A stretch of 64,000 nt of DNA from Candidatus Symbiopectobacterium endolongispinus (GTDB taxonomy: Bacteria; Pseudomonadota; Gammaproteobacteria; Enterobacterales; Enterobacteriaceae): contig NZ_JAFJYB010000006.1 in the NCBI RefSeq assembly GCF_018777385.1, forward strand, positions 62,001 to 126,000. Direction: 5' to 3'. Positions 8,836 through 18,572 of this stretch are shown here, piece after piece. The notes beneath the pieces were generated by a model. The model searched no databases. It saw only the letters and a list, made by a program, of their open reading frames with translations, and was not told the origin of the DNA. The first letter of the stretch is position 1. Every line of letters starts with the position of its first letter. The translations under genes were made by a program, and so were the position numbers.

Positions 8836-10077
8836 ATGCCATTAATCATTGTAGCAATCGGGGTTGCCCTGTTGCTGCTATTGATGATCCGTTGCAAATT
8901 AAACGGGTTCATTTCATTGATTCTGGTGTCGCTGGCCGTGGGTTTGGCATTGGGCTACACCACCCAGGGTGGGTTTAACGTCAATGGCGTCATCACCTCT
9001 ATCAAAAACGGGGTAGGCGGCACGCTGGGAAGTCTGACCCTGATCATGGGCTTTGGTCCCATGTTGGGTAAACTGCTGGCGGATTGCGGCGGTGCTCAGC
9101 GTATTGCGACGACACTTATCGATAAATTCGGTAAGGGGCGCATCCAGTGGGCGGTGGTATTGACCGGTTTCACCGTTGGTTTTGCGCTGTTTTATGAAGT
9201 TGGTTTTGTGCTGTTGCTGCCGTTGGTGTTCACCATCGCTGCCGCTGCGCGTATCCCTTTACTGTTTATCGACGTGCCGATGGCTGCTGCATTGTCCGTA
9301 ACCCACGCGTTGTTGCCTTCGCACCCGGGCCCGACGACTATTGCTATTCTGTTCAAAGCCGACATGGGCAAAACCCTGTTGTACGGTACGTTGATTGCTA
9401 TCCCAACCGTGATTTTGGCAGGACCGGTTTATGCGCGCTTCCTTAAAAGTATCGATAAACCGATTCCTGCTGGATTGCATAACCCGAAAGTCTTTGCTGA
9501 GCATTAGATGCCGGGCTTTGGTATCAGCGTATTTACTACTCTGATTCCGGTTATTCTGATGACCGGCCGTGCGGTGGCAGAAATGACGCTGCAAAAAGGT
9601 AACCCGGTGTTGGGCTATGCCGAATTCCTGGGCGATCCAGTGATGGCAACGCTGATTTCCGTGGTTGTGGCGATCTTCACTTTCGGGCTTAATCGCGGTC
9701 GTACCATGGATCAGGTGATGGATACCATCAACGATTCCATCAAGATTATCGCGATGATGCTGATGGTGATTGGTGGCGGCGGCGCGTTTAAACAAATCCT
9801 GGTGGATGGGGGCGTTGCCAAGTATATCGAAACGCTGATGGCGGGCAGTACGCTGTCGCCGTTGCTCACCATTACCGGTGTGAGTCTTGAGCTGATGGTG
9901 CTGGCCGTCGGTTCCGGTAGCGTGATTTTCTCTCACGTGAACGATCCGGGTTTCTGGCTGTTCAAAGAGTATTTCAACCTGACCATTGGTGAAACCATGA
10001 AGTCTTGGTCGGCGTTGGAAACCATTATTGCGGTGTGTGGCCTGATTGGTTGCTTGCTGCTGAGTATGGTTATCTAA
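8836..10077 (+). pseudogene. gntT: high-affinity gluconate:H+ symporter GntT, nonsense mutation and in-frame deletion
   Basis: Inner-membrane gluconate permease. ATG 8836 (MPLIIVAIG) follows GGGGAA. It matches E. coli GntT from the first segment to the C-terminus LLLSMVI. Two lesions are present. First, TAG at 9505-9507 follows VFAEH, where E. coli has FSEEEMPSFG; a Glu codon GAG changed to TAG fits. The same frame continues to 10077. Second, SPLL is joined directly to TITGVSLELMV near 9866. The E. coli protein has about 32 more residues there, including a membrane segment (AAVLRIALGSATVAAITAGG), so about 93-96 bp appear deleted in frame. Either change should destroy transport. Confidence 0.9.
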
Positions 10078-10089
10078 ACGGTATGTTTT

Positions 10090-10114
10090 GGTTGCCTCCG
10101 AAACGGAGGCAACC
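10090..10114. terminator. stem-loop between convergent gntT and actP
   Basis: Perfect 11-bp inverted repeat GGTTGCCTCCG / CGGAGGCAACC around AAA, between the gntT stop (10077) and the actP stop (10122). It probably serves both strands; U-tracts are poor. Confidence 0.6.
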
Positions 10115-10121
10115 GAATCAC

Positions 10122-11774
10122 TTAGTGAGACACACTGCGTGATACACCTACGCCGGTTTGTGAGCGAACAAACTGCGCATAGAAGCGATCGCGTTCCTGC
10201 TTGCCTTCCTCTGAATTATCGGTAATCGAGAAGAACCAGATCCCGATAAACGCCACCAGCATCGAGAACAGCGCTGGGTATTCGTATGGATAAATAGGCG
10301 TCGCGTGACCAAGAATTTTCACCCAAATCGTGGGCCCGAGGATCATCAGCACGATGGCCGTTAGCGAACCTGCCCAACCTCCCAGCATTGCACCACGCGT
10401 GGTCAGCTTCGACCAGTACATCGAGATAATAATGATGGGGAAATTACAGCTCGCCGCTATAGAGAAGGCCAGCCCCACCATAAAGGCAATGTTCTGGTTT
10501 TCAAACATAAATGCCCAGCCCGATAGCCACCAGGCCCAGAGCCAGTACGGTGAGTTTTGATACTTTCAGTTCATCACGCTCCGTTGCCTGCCCTTTCTTG
10601 AAAACGTTGGTATACAGATCGTGTGACACTGCCGACGCGCCCGCCAACGTCAGCCCGGCCACCACGGCCAGAATGGTGGCAAACGCCACAGCGGAGATAA
10701 AGCCGAGGAAGAAGTTGCCGCCCACTGTATCAGCCAAATGCACCGCGCCATATTATTACCGCCAATCAGTGCGCCTGCGGCATCTTTAAAGGTCGGGTTG
10801 GCGCTGACCAGTACGATGGCACCGAAGCCGATAATAAAGGTCAGGAAATAGAAGTAGCCCATAAACCCCGTTGCATAAAACACACTTTTACGTGCTTCGC
10901 GTGCATCGCTCACCGTAAAGAAACGCATCAGAATATGGGGTAAGCCCGCGGTACCGAACATCAGACCCAGCCCGAGCGACAGCGCCGAAATTGGGTCCGA
11001 TACCAGTCCACCGGGGCTCATGATGGCAATGCCTTTCGGGTGGACCGCCGCCGCTTTGAACAATCCGTCGAAGCTGAAATTGACCGATTTCATCACCATG
11101 ACTGCCATAAAGGTGGCACCAAACAGCAGCAGCACGGCTTTGATGATCTGTACCCAGGTGGTAGCGAGCATGCCGCCAAACAGCACATACATCACCATCA
11201 GAATACCGACCAGCACGACGGCAACGTGGTAGTTCAGGCCAAAGAGCAGTTCTATCAGTTTGCCTGCGCCGACCATCTGGGCGATGAGATACAACGCCAC
11301 CACCACCAGCGAGCCGCAGGCGGAGAGGGTACGAATCGGTTTTTGTTGCGGGCGGTAAGAGGCGACATCCGCGAAGGTATAGCGCCCGAGATTACGCAAC
11401 CGTTCTGCAATAAGAAACAGGATGATGGGCCAGCCCACTAGGAAACCCAGTGAATAGATCAGCCCGTCGTAACCGGAGGTATACACCAGTGCTGAAATGC
11501 CGAGGAACGATGCGGCAGACATGTAGTCACCCGCAATCGCCAACCAGTTCTGAAAGCCGGTGATGTTGCCACCAGCCGTATAATAGTCGCTGCGCGAGCG
11601 TGTACGCTTCGAGGCCCAATAGGTAATGTAAAGCGTGCCGCCGACAAACAGCAGAAACATGACTATGGCCTGGATATTCAGCGGCTGGCGTTGAACGTCG
11701 CCGGTGATGGCATCTGCGTAGGCCATGACCGGGAGCATCAGACCAATAAGCGGTAATAACAGACGGGTTTTCAT
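10122..11774 (-). pseudogene. actP: acetate/glycolate:cation symporter ActP (YjcG), two frameshifts
   Basis: SSS-family inner-membrane acetate permease. It starts with a signal-type segment ([20 protein letters not shown]) and follows E. coli Act[51 protein letters not shown]. Breaks: near 10746 one G of GGCGGCGG is missing after GGNNMA, and near 10507 one extra A precedes [14 protein letters not shown]. All segments are recovered when both are repaired, ending with RSQTGVG at 10122. The start ATG shares one base with the yjcH stop (TAATG), so the two are translationally coupled in an acs-yjcH-actP operon. Confidence 0.92.
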
Positions 11775-12085
11775 TACTTAACCTCACTCAGCAGCTTTTT
11801 GGTCATACGGTCAAATTCGCCGTTGGCACGATAGACATACACTCCGGTCAAGACAAACGAGATAACGATTAGCCCAATCCCGATGGGAATGCCGCGCGTG
11901 ATGGTTGCTCCGGGATAAAGAGGGGTACCCAGCCAAGTGGGAGCAAAGGCAATCAGCAAAATGAATCTGACGTATAACACCAGGACGATCAGAGAAAGCG
12001 AGACGGCAAAAAGCTGACGTTTGCGCACCAGTTCCTTAAACATCGAGTGGTTGCCAATGCGTTGGTATAGGACGTCATTCATCAT
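11774..12085 (-). CDS. yjcH: DUF485 membrane protein YjcH
   Basis: Small inner-membrane protein (103 residues) always found between acs and actP. It has two predicted membrane helices ([19 protein letters not shown] and [18 protein letters not shown]) and the DUF485 ending [16 protein letters not shown]. The biochemical role is unknown; the gene neighbourhood points to acetate uptake. It is intact, although acs and actP beside it are broken. The stop overlaps the actP start by one base. Confidence 0.92.
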   Translation of the reverse strand: MMNDVLYQRIGNHSMFKELVRKRQLFAVSLSLIVLVLYVRFILLIAFAPTWLGTPLYPGATITRGIPIGIGLIVISFVLTGVYVYRANGEFDRMTKKLLSEVK

Positions 12086-12150
12086 AAATCTCCGGTAAGT
12101 GAGTCTGTATCCGGTTGTGAGTAAAAACGTTGCCGATTTTAGGGTACAGC

Positions 12151-12187
12151 CAGATAACGCCAGACCCTTGGGGTCTGGCGTTATCTG
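12151..12187. repeat. 17-bp-arm perfect hairpin in the acs-yjcH gap
   Basis: CAGATAACGCCAGACCC / GGGTCTGGCGTTATCTG with a 3-base loop, in the 137-bp gap between the acs stop and the yjcH start. There is no U-tract on either side. It resembles a REP-type or RNA-processing hairpin that could set the ratio of acs to yjcH-actP message. Confidence 0.6.
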
Positions 12188-12222
12188 CTATCGGTTCGCT
12201 TAGCGCGTACTGCGTTTGATAT

Positions 12223-14182
12223 TTAAGACTGTGGCGTGTCCATGGTTTGTTTCTCTTCCAGCAGTTTTTCAACGACGCCAGGATCGGCAAGCGTAGAGAT
12301 ATCACCCAGATTACTGGTATCTCCCGCTGCGATTTTGCGCAGAATACGCCGCATAATCTTGCCGGAGCGGGTTTTTGGCAGCGAGTCAGTCCAGTGCAGG
12401 ATATCTGGTGTAGCAATCGGGCCAATCTCTTTACGCACCCTAATTGCGTACTTCCGTGTAAAGCGCGCTGGAAGGCTCTTCGCCGTGATTGAGCGTAATA
12501 TAGGCGTAGATAGCTTGGCCTTTCAGGCTGTGTGGGATGCCCACCACGGCGGCTTCGGCAATCTTCGGGTGTGCCACCAGAGCCGACTCTATTTCCGCCG
12601 TGCCCAGACGATGGCCCGCCACGTTCAACACGTCATCGACGCGGCCGGTTATCCAGTAGTAGCCATCTTCATCGCGACGTGCACCGTCGCCGCTGAAATA
12701 CATACCTTTAAAGGTCGAAAAATAGGTTTGTTCGAAACGCTCATGATCGCCAAACAGCGTACGTGCCTGACCTGGCCAGGAGTCGGTGATCACCAGATTA
12801 CCTTCCGTTGCCCCGTCCTGCGGCGTGCCCAGGTTATCGACTAATGCAGGCTGCGCGCCAAAGAAGAGAAGCGTTGCCGAACCCGGCTTGGTTTCGATCG
12901 CCCCCGGCAGAGGAGTAATCATCAACCCGCCCGTTTCCGTTTGCCACCAGGTATCGACGATCGGACACTGGCCGTTACCGATCTTGTTGAAATACCATTC
13001 CCAGGCTTCTGGGTTTATGGGCTCGCCCACCGATCCCATGATCTTCAGCGAGCGCCGGTTGCTGCCTTCGATAGCCTTGTCACCGTCAGCCATCAGTGCG
13101 CGAATAGCGGTGGGGGCGGTATACAGATTGACGTGGTGCTTATCGACCACCTGTCCCATACGGCGTACATCCGGCCAGTTGGGTACGCCTTCAAACATCA
13201 GCGTGGTGGCACCGCAGGCCAACGGGCCGTAGAGCAGGTAGCTGTGTCCGGTGATCCAGCCGACATCGGCGGTACACCAATAGATATCGCCGGGATGATA
13301 GTCAAACACATATTTGAAGGTCATGGCCGCATAGACCAGATATCCGCCGGTAGTGTGCAGTACGCCTTTGGGCTTACCGGTCGATCCGGAAGTATAGAGA
13401 ATAAATAACGGATCCTCGGCATTCATCGCTTCTGACGGGCAGTGATCGTCTGCACCCGCGATCAGATCGTGCCACCAGTGGTCGCGTCCTTCGTGCCAAT
13501 CGATAGCGCCAACCGTGCGTTGGTAAACAATGGTGTGTGCCACCGTTTTAACACCAGGGTTGCGCAACGCGTCATCAATATTCTTTTTCAGTGGGATGGT
13601 GCGCCCTGCGCGGATGCCTTCATCAGAGGTAATCACCAGCTTGGCACTGGAATCGATAATGCGCCCGGCGATGGATTCGGGGGAAAAACCGCCAAAAATA
13701 ACGGAATGAATGGCACCAATGCGCGTGCATGCCAGCATAGCAACCGCCGCTTCCGGCACCATGGGCATATAGATAGCGACCACATCGCCCTTTTTAATGC
13801 CCAGAGATTTCAACACATTAGCAAAACGACAGACGCTTTGGTGAAGTTTGCGGTAAGTCACAGTTTTGCTTTGGGTGGCGTCATCCCCTTCCCACACAAT
13901 GGCGGTTTGATCACCAATGGTGGTTAAGTGTCGATCAAGACAGTTGGCTGCAACATTTAACGTACCATCTTCGAACCAGCGAATACGGATATGACCTGGA
14001 TCGAAAGAGGTGTTTTTAACTTCAGTGTACGGTTTGATCCAATCGACGATCTTGCCATGCTCCCACCAAAAGGCTTGGGGAACATTGATCGATGCCTGAT
14101 ACCACTCGCGATACTGCTCAGTGTTAATCAGGGCGTTCTCCGCCACTGAGGCGGGTATGGTGTGTTTATTATATTGGCTCAT
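12223..14182 (-). pseudogene. acs: acetyl-CoA synthetase (Acs), one frameshift
   Basis: Cytoplasmic AMP-forming enzyme that activates acetate to acetyl-CoA. About 652 codons after repair, the normal length. Visible: [20 protein letters not shown] (adenylation P-loop), [30 protein letters not shown], and [11 protein letters not shown] with the lysine regulated by acetylation in E. coli. One extra A near 12440 turns AATTGG into AAT TAG, giving a stop after YTEVRN; the next codons in the other frame continue [16 protein letters not shown]. The lost C-terminal domain carries the catalytic lysine. A consensus CRP site lies 189 bp upstream. Confidence 0.93.
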
Positions 14183-14370
14183 AGCGCTCTCCTTAAACCT
14201 TGTTAAATGTATGTCAAAAAATCGTTAAGTGTAGTGGTGCGCCAGAATTTGTTTCTTTTTTGAGCGATGGATCACGCAATAAGGAGTAACACAGTGAAAG
14301 GAAAAGCGTGGAGAATGGCTGGCCCTGAGCGTTTACTGCTATTTATAAAAAAGCAAACCGGAAGATGATT

Positions 14371-14386
14371 TGTGATGTGTATCACA
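14371..14386 (-). promoter_or_regulatory. consensus CRP site upstream of acs
   Basis: TGTGA-N6-TCACA, a perfect CRP half-site pair, upstream of the acs start at 14182. It agrees with the known CRP dependence of acs in E. coli. Confidence 0.75.
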
Positions 14387-14413
14387 TTATCGTGACTGAC
14401 TTGCTCGTTCACA

Positions 14414-14769
14414 TGATCGTAAAGCATATAACGATCAATTTATTATTTTCAATATATTACAACTATTATTTTTTATTATTTGATCGTTCTTTGCGATCAA
14501 ATGGCATAAAGATACTGCTTATTCAGCCGATAATGTGCATACCAACACGGGTATATTTTGATCCAGAAGATGCTTTTTGATCGTTTGATCGACAGGTACG
14601 TTAAAATTTTAGTACATATGTAAAAAAATGAGAACGGTATAAGCGACTAATGTGGTACTGGTTCACGGGATTTTTTGACCTTTTACTTCTACACTTGAAC
14701 AGGAATTTGACGATGTAGGCTTTTGCCTGATCGTTCGAGATCAAAACACCACGTCGCGCTGCTTGATCA
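14414..14769. repeat. cluster of TGATCG/CGATCA motifs (dense GATC sites)
   Basis: Ten GATC sites in about 350 bp (14415, 14433, 14482, 14495, 14560, 14579, 14587, 14729, 14739, 14765); about 1.4 are expected by chance. Several form inverted pairs: TGATCG 14414 with CGATCA 14432, TGATCG 14481 with CGATCA 14494, and TGATC 14728 with GATCA 14739. The region (acs upstream, 14183-14968) otherwise holds no convincing gene and is AT-rich. It may be an operator array or a Dam-sensitive control region. Confidence 0.55.
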
Positions 14770-14968
14770 TTACGCTAACGGAAGTACAAGATATCTTATC
14801 TATTTGTTTTTATTGATTAATTTCGGTTTACTGTTTCGGGCTATCGAAAGCATCTACTCAATGCCTTGCGATCCTGCGCGTCAGTCGCGCAGATCTGTAG
14901 GGAGGTTGGCAACAGCTTCTCAGTGTGTCCGTGGAGTTATCTTGTCATAGCATGAAGCAGAGGAAACG

Positions 14969-15264
14969 ATGAGTCTGATATTTGGACAAAATGAAATCAT
15001 AGGCATGCTGAGCAAACCTGTAATCCGGTCTCTATTGATGACGTATTGCCGATAAACGTGAAGTTTGCCTATCAGGACTTTCTGACGAACAGCGACGTTA
15101 TGAGTACGCGCGTGGTGTCGGACCTGCTGTCTGATGGCTTCACGAAAAAGCAGCTAAGCACGCTCTCTTTTTCTAAGCTGAATGTTGAAAACCGAGTGTT
15201 TTCTCTGATGATTTTGAATCAAGAGATCAGCGAACCTGCTCCTGCCATTAACCTCGTCTCTTAG
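14969..15264 (+). pseudogene. small gene of unknown function, frameshifted
   Basis: ATG 14969 has a strong ribosome site (AGAGGAAA, 6-8 bases upstream). The frame MSLIFGQNEIIGMLSKP ends soon after, but a one-base shift near 15020 leads into a frame running NPVSIDDVLPINVKFAYQDF to a stop at 15264. The joined product would be about 97 residues. No signal peptide, membrane segment or known motif is seen, and I do not recognise the family. The ribosome site and the continuation support a real but damaged gene. The upstream GATC-motif cluster may control it. Confidence 0.45.
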
Positions 15265-15331
15265 GTAAATAAAGCAAGGACGTTCGAAACCAATAATATT
15301 ACGGAACTATTGCGCCCCTGTGACAATATAA

Positions 15332-15353
15332 GCTACGCCTTTTCTGGCGTAGC
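15332..15353 (+). terminator. stem-loop after the small unknown gene
   Basis: GCTACGCC / GGCGTAGC with a 6-base loop, 67 bp after the 15264 stop. No T-run follows, so it is only a possible terminator. The rest of 15265-15550 shows nothing recognisable. Confidence 0.4.
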
Positions 15354-15550
15354 GAATTAGATCAACGCGCCTTAACCAAAATTATTACAGATTTATTTTG
15401 TCTTGCAAGTTTCGATAACAATCGAGTTTCCTCAACGCCCCCAAACGCACTCACCCTACTGATACGCTTTTTTTCTTTTCTGGTTCCCCTTTTCGTGACT
15501 TCCATTTGCATACCCATTAACAGCAATGAAAAACTGACAGGGGTATAATA

Positions 15551-17899
15551 ATGAAATCATGGCGAACCGGGCCGGTAACGCTGGCGCTAAGAGCCGCACT
15601 TTGGGGAATGGTGCTGGGCAGTGCCGCTTCGGTCACGGCCGTTTCGGCAGCAGCACAGGAATTTCATGTCACTGCGGGCAGCCTGGCCCAAGCTTTAAAC
15701 CAATTGGCGCAGCAATCTGACGTTCTGTTGTCTTATGATCCGGCACTGACGGTGGGTAAACAGAGCTACTGATTGCAAGGGCGTTATGAAGTGGAACAAG
15801 GATTTGCGCAACTGCCGGCAAACAGCGGTCTGCGCGCCGAGCGCCACGCTGACGGCAGCGTCTCTATTGTGGCGCAGCCAGTAGCACCGGCAACGGCTGC
15901 GGTCCCAGCGCGTAACGACCAAATCGTCGTCACGGCACCACCCAATACCGCGTTAAAGCTGGATGTACCGGTATCGGAAACGCCGCGTGCGATGTCCGTG
16001 GTGACACAGCAACAGATGGAAGAGCGCGGTGCCAAGAAGGTCGATCAGGCCCTGCGCTATAGCCCCGGTGTATTGGCATCCTATTACGGGCCGGATAACA
16101 AGACTGAATGGCTCTCCATCCGTGGCTTTAAAAATCAGTCGCGCTTCCAAAACGGACTTGCGGCCATTAACGAACGCGGTTTCTTTGTTCAGCAGTTTGA
16201 CGCTTTTGGTGTGGATCGAATTGAAGTGTTAAAAGGACCCGCATCGGTGCTGTATGGGCAGAACCCGCCGGGTGGTCTGGTTAACGTGATCACCAAGCGT
16301 CCAACGCGGTTGCCGCAGGGGCAAATCTCGCTGGATTATGGCTCCAATGATTACCGCCAACTCGGCATTGATAGCGCAGGGCCGCTTAACGATGATGGCA
16401 CGGTGCTCTATCGTGTGGTGGGCCTCGCGCGCGGTACGTCGGGCGAAATGGATCATGCCAAGAGCGATCGTTTCTATCTGGCACCCAGCATGACGTTCCT
16501 GATGGGGGAAGACACGGAACTGACCGTACTGGCAAGCTACATGGATACCGATTCCGATGTCACCAGCGGCTTTAAAATGCCTGCGGGCACACTGCACAAC
16601 ACACCGTTCGGTAAGGTGGGCTACAGAACCTCGCTGGGTGAACCTGGGATCGATCGCAACAACACCCGTCAATTCACGCTGGGCTATGAGTTCACCCACC
16701 GTATCAATGATACCTGGACGTTCCACCAGAACACCAACTACAACTACCTGAATATGGATCTGCGTACTGCCTATGCCGTTGGGGATGTTGTTTATGGCAG
16801 GGTGGATCGTGGTATGGCCTACCGCGATGGTTTTGCGCAAAACTGGGCGACAGATAACCGTATGGTTGGGGAGTGGCAATGGGGCGATGTGGAAAACACG
16901 CTGCTGCTGGGGGGTTGATTATCGCCGCGCCAATTCACAGAGCCGTTATGGTGATTTCTACGGTATTGGCACTATCAATATGTTTAACCCGGTGTATGGC
17001 AACGCGGTTCTGCCGCTCGACCAATTGTATGATTATCGCACTGGGCGTAACCAAATGGGTTACTACATTCAGAACCAGTTCCGCTATGACGATCGCTGGA
17101 TTGCGCTGATTGGCGGCCGTTACGACAAAGCAAAATCGCGCGATCAGAATCTGACCAGTGGCACTGATAGCCGTAAGGATGACGACAAGTTCACCAAAAC
17201 GGCTGGGCTGATTTACCTGTTTGATAACGGTGTTTCTCCCTATATTAGCTACTCTGAATCATTTATGCCGCTTGCGGGAGATGACGGTAAAGGAAATCCC
17301 TATAAACCGACCATGGGTAAGCAGACCGAAGTAGGGATGAAGTATACGCCTCACGGCTTTACGGTTATGCGACCGTAGCACTGTATAACCTGGTTCAGGA
17401 TAACGTATCGACCACCGATCGTGAGCATCCCGGCACGTCGGCGCAAACCGGGCAGGTTCGCTCACGCGGTATCGAGTTGGAAATGAGCGGTGAGTTGGTG
17501 CGTGGCCTGACGGTGCTGGCCAACTATAACTATGGCAAAGTCGAGATTAGCAAGTCGGGTGAGGATGCAGAAATTGGTAAACGCTTCCCTGAGCAGCCAT
17601 TACAGCAGGCGTCCGGTTGGGTAAATTATGCGTTTCAGGGGACACTCAGCAGCCTATCCGTGGGTACCGGGGTGCGTTATGTTGGCAGTTCATATGGTGA
17701 CAAAACGGAAAATCCTAATCTGAAAGTCCCGGCCTATACCCTGTGGGATGCGATGATCGCCTATGACTTCACCAAAGATTGGCGCTTGCAGGTTAATGCT
17801 ACCAACCTCAGCAACCGCGAATATGTCAGCGTGTGTGACTATTGGTGTTACTACGGTGAAGGCCGCATGTTCAATGCCAACCTGAGCTACCGCTGGTAA
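15551..17899 (+). pseudogene. TonB-dependent siderophore receptor with STN domain, broken in three places
   Basis: Outer-membrane siderophore receptor of the FpvA/FhuE/FecA type that also signals to a FecR/FecI pair. Order: signal peptide ending VSAAAQ, STN domain (FHVTAGSLAQALNQLAQQSD), TonB box region DQIVVTAP, plug (PRAMSVVTQQQMEERG, SIRGFKNQSRFQNG, EVLKGPASVLYGQNPPGGLV), 22-strand barrel, and the final strand FNANLSYRW. Lesions: TGA at 15770-15772 in the STN domain before LQGRYEVEQGF; an extra G in the run 16909-16914 (6 instead of 5); one T missing from the run at 17358-17360. After repair it is about 780 residues, the normal length. The sigma/anti-sigma genes downstream make it a surface-signalling system. 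The ligand is unknown. Confidence 0.9.
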
Positions 17900-17928
17900 T
17901 CACGGATTCGATGATATTGATTGATGAT

Positions 17929-17955
17929 AAACCCTGCCCATAAGCGGGGTTTTTT
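17929..17955 (+). terminator. rho-independent terminator after the receptor gene
   Basis: AAACCCTG pairs with CGGGGTTT (one G-U pair) around an 8-base loop, followed by a T run to 17955. It lies 30 bp after the receptor stop. Confidence 0.75.
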
Positions 17956-17992
17956 CATTTAGCGCTGATTTGCCGATAGTGGTTGACTTTGC

Positions 17993-18030
17993 ATTTAATG
18001 ATAATGAAAATCATTTCATTATCATTAAAT
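17993..18030 (+). promoter_or_regulatory. perfect 17-bp-arm Fur palindrome before the sigma-factor gene
   Basis: ATTTAATGATAATGAAA, a 4-base centre, and TTTCATTATCATTAAAT form an exact inverted repeat of overlapping Fur hexamers. It overlaps the first two bases of the upstream candidate start (ATG 18029), so Fur bound here would block the promoter or the start itself. Confidence 0.85.
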
Positions 18031-18564
18031 GAGACACAACGTGAACGGTCACGCGGCTACCTATGCTGACCCAGTCGAATCCCTGGCGGTACAGCGAATT
18101 TATCACGAGCACCATGTCTGGTTACAGGCGTGGCTGCGTCGGCGTTTGGGATGCTCGCAGCAGGCGGCTGATTTGGCTCAGGATACCTTCGTGCGTCTGG
18201 TCAGCACGCAGCAGGCACCCAACTGCGTGAACCCCGCGCTTGGTTGACCACTGTCGCCCACGGTCTGGTGGTGAATTTCTGGCGGCGGCGCGATATTGAA
18301 AATGCTTATTTGCAGGTGTTGGCGGAACAGCAGCTTGAGACGGAGCCGTCTTTGGAGCAGCATGCCATCATTATTGATACGCTGCTGGAGATAGATCGCA
18401 TGCTCAGTAAGCTGTCTGCCAAGGCCAGGCAAGCGTTTCTTTGGGTGCATATTGATGTACTGACATACCAGCAAGTGGCCGATCGCCTTGGTGTCTCCGA
18501 TCGTATGGTGAAAAAATACATGGCACAGGCGATGTTCGCTTGCCTGACCTGTCAGGATCGCTGA
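18029..18564 (+). pseudogene. FecI-type extracytoplasmic-function sigma factor, frameshifted
   Basis: ECF sigma factor (about 178 residues after repair) that would transcribe the receptor gene in response to iron-siderophore. Region 2 is seen in IYHEHHVWLQAWLRRRLGCS and DLAQDTFVRL; region 4 in KARQAFLWVHIDVLTYQQVA and DRLGVSDRMVKKYMAQAM. The frame slips near 18220, where one base is missing between QQAP and LREPRAWLTTVAHGLVVNFW. As read, only region 2 would be made. The start is 18029, or GTG 18041, which avoids the Fur palindrome. The FecR-type gene follows 8 bases later. Confidence 0.87.
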
Positions 18565-18572
18565 TTCCGGCC

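Noticed and set aside
14365-14950. Frames of 71-75 codons in the acs upstream gap
   Set aside because: AT-driven open frames without ribosome sites or recognisable sequence.
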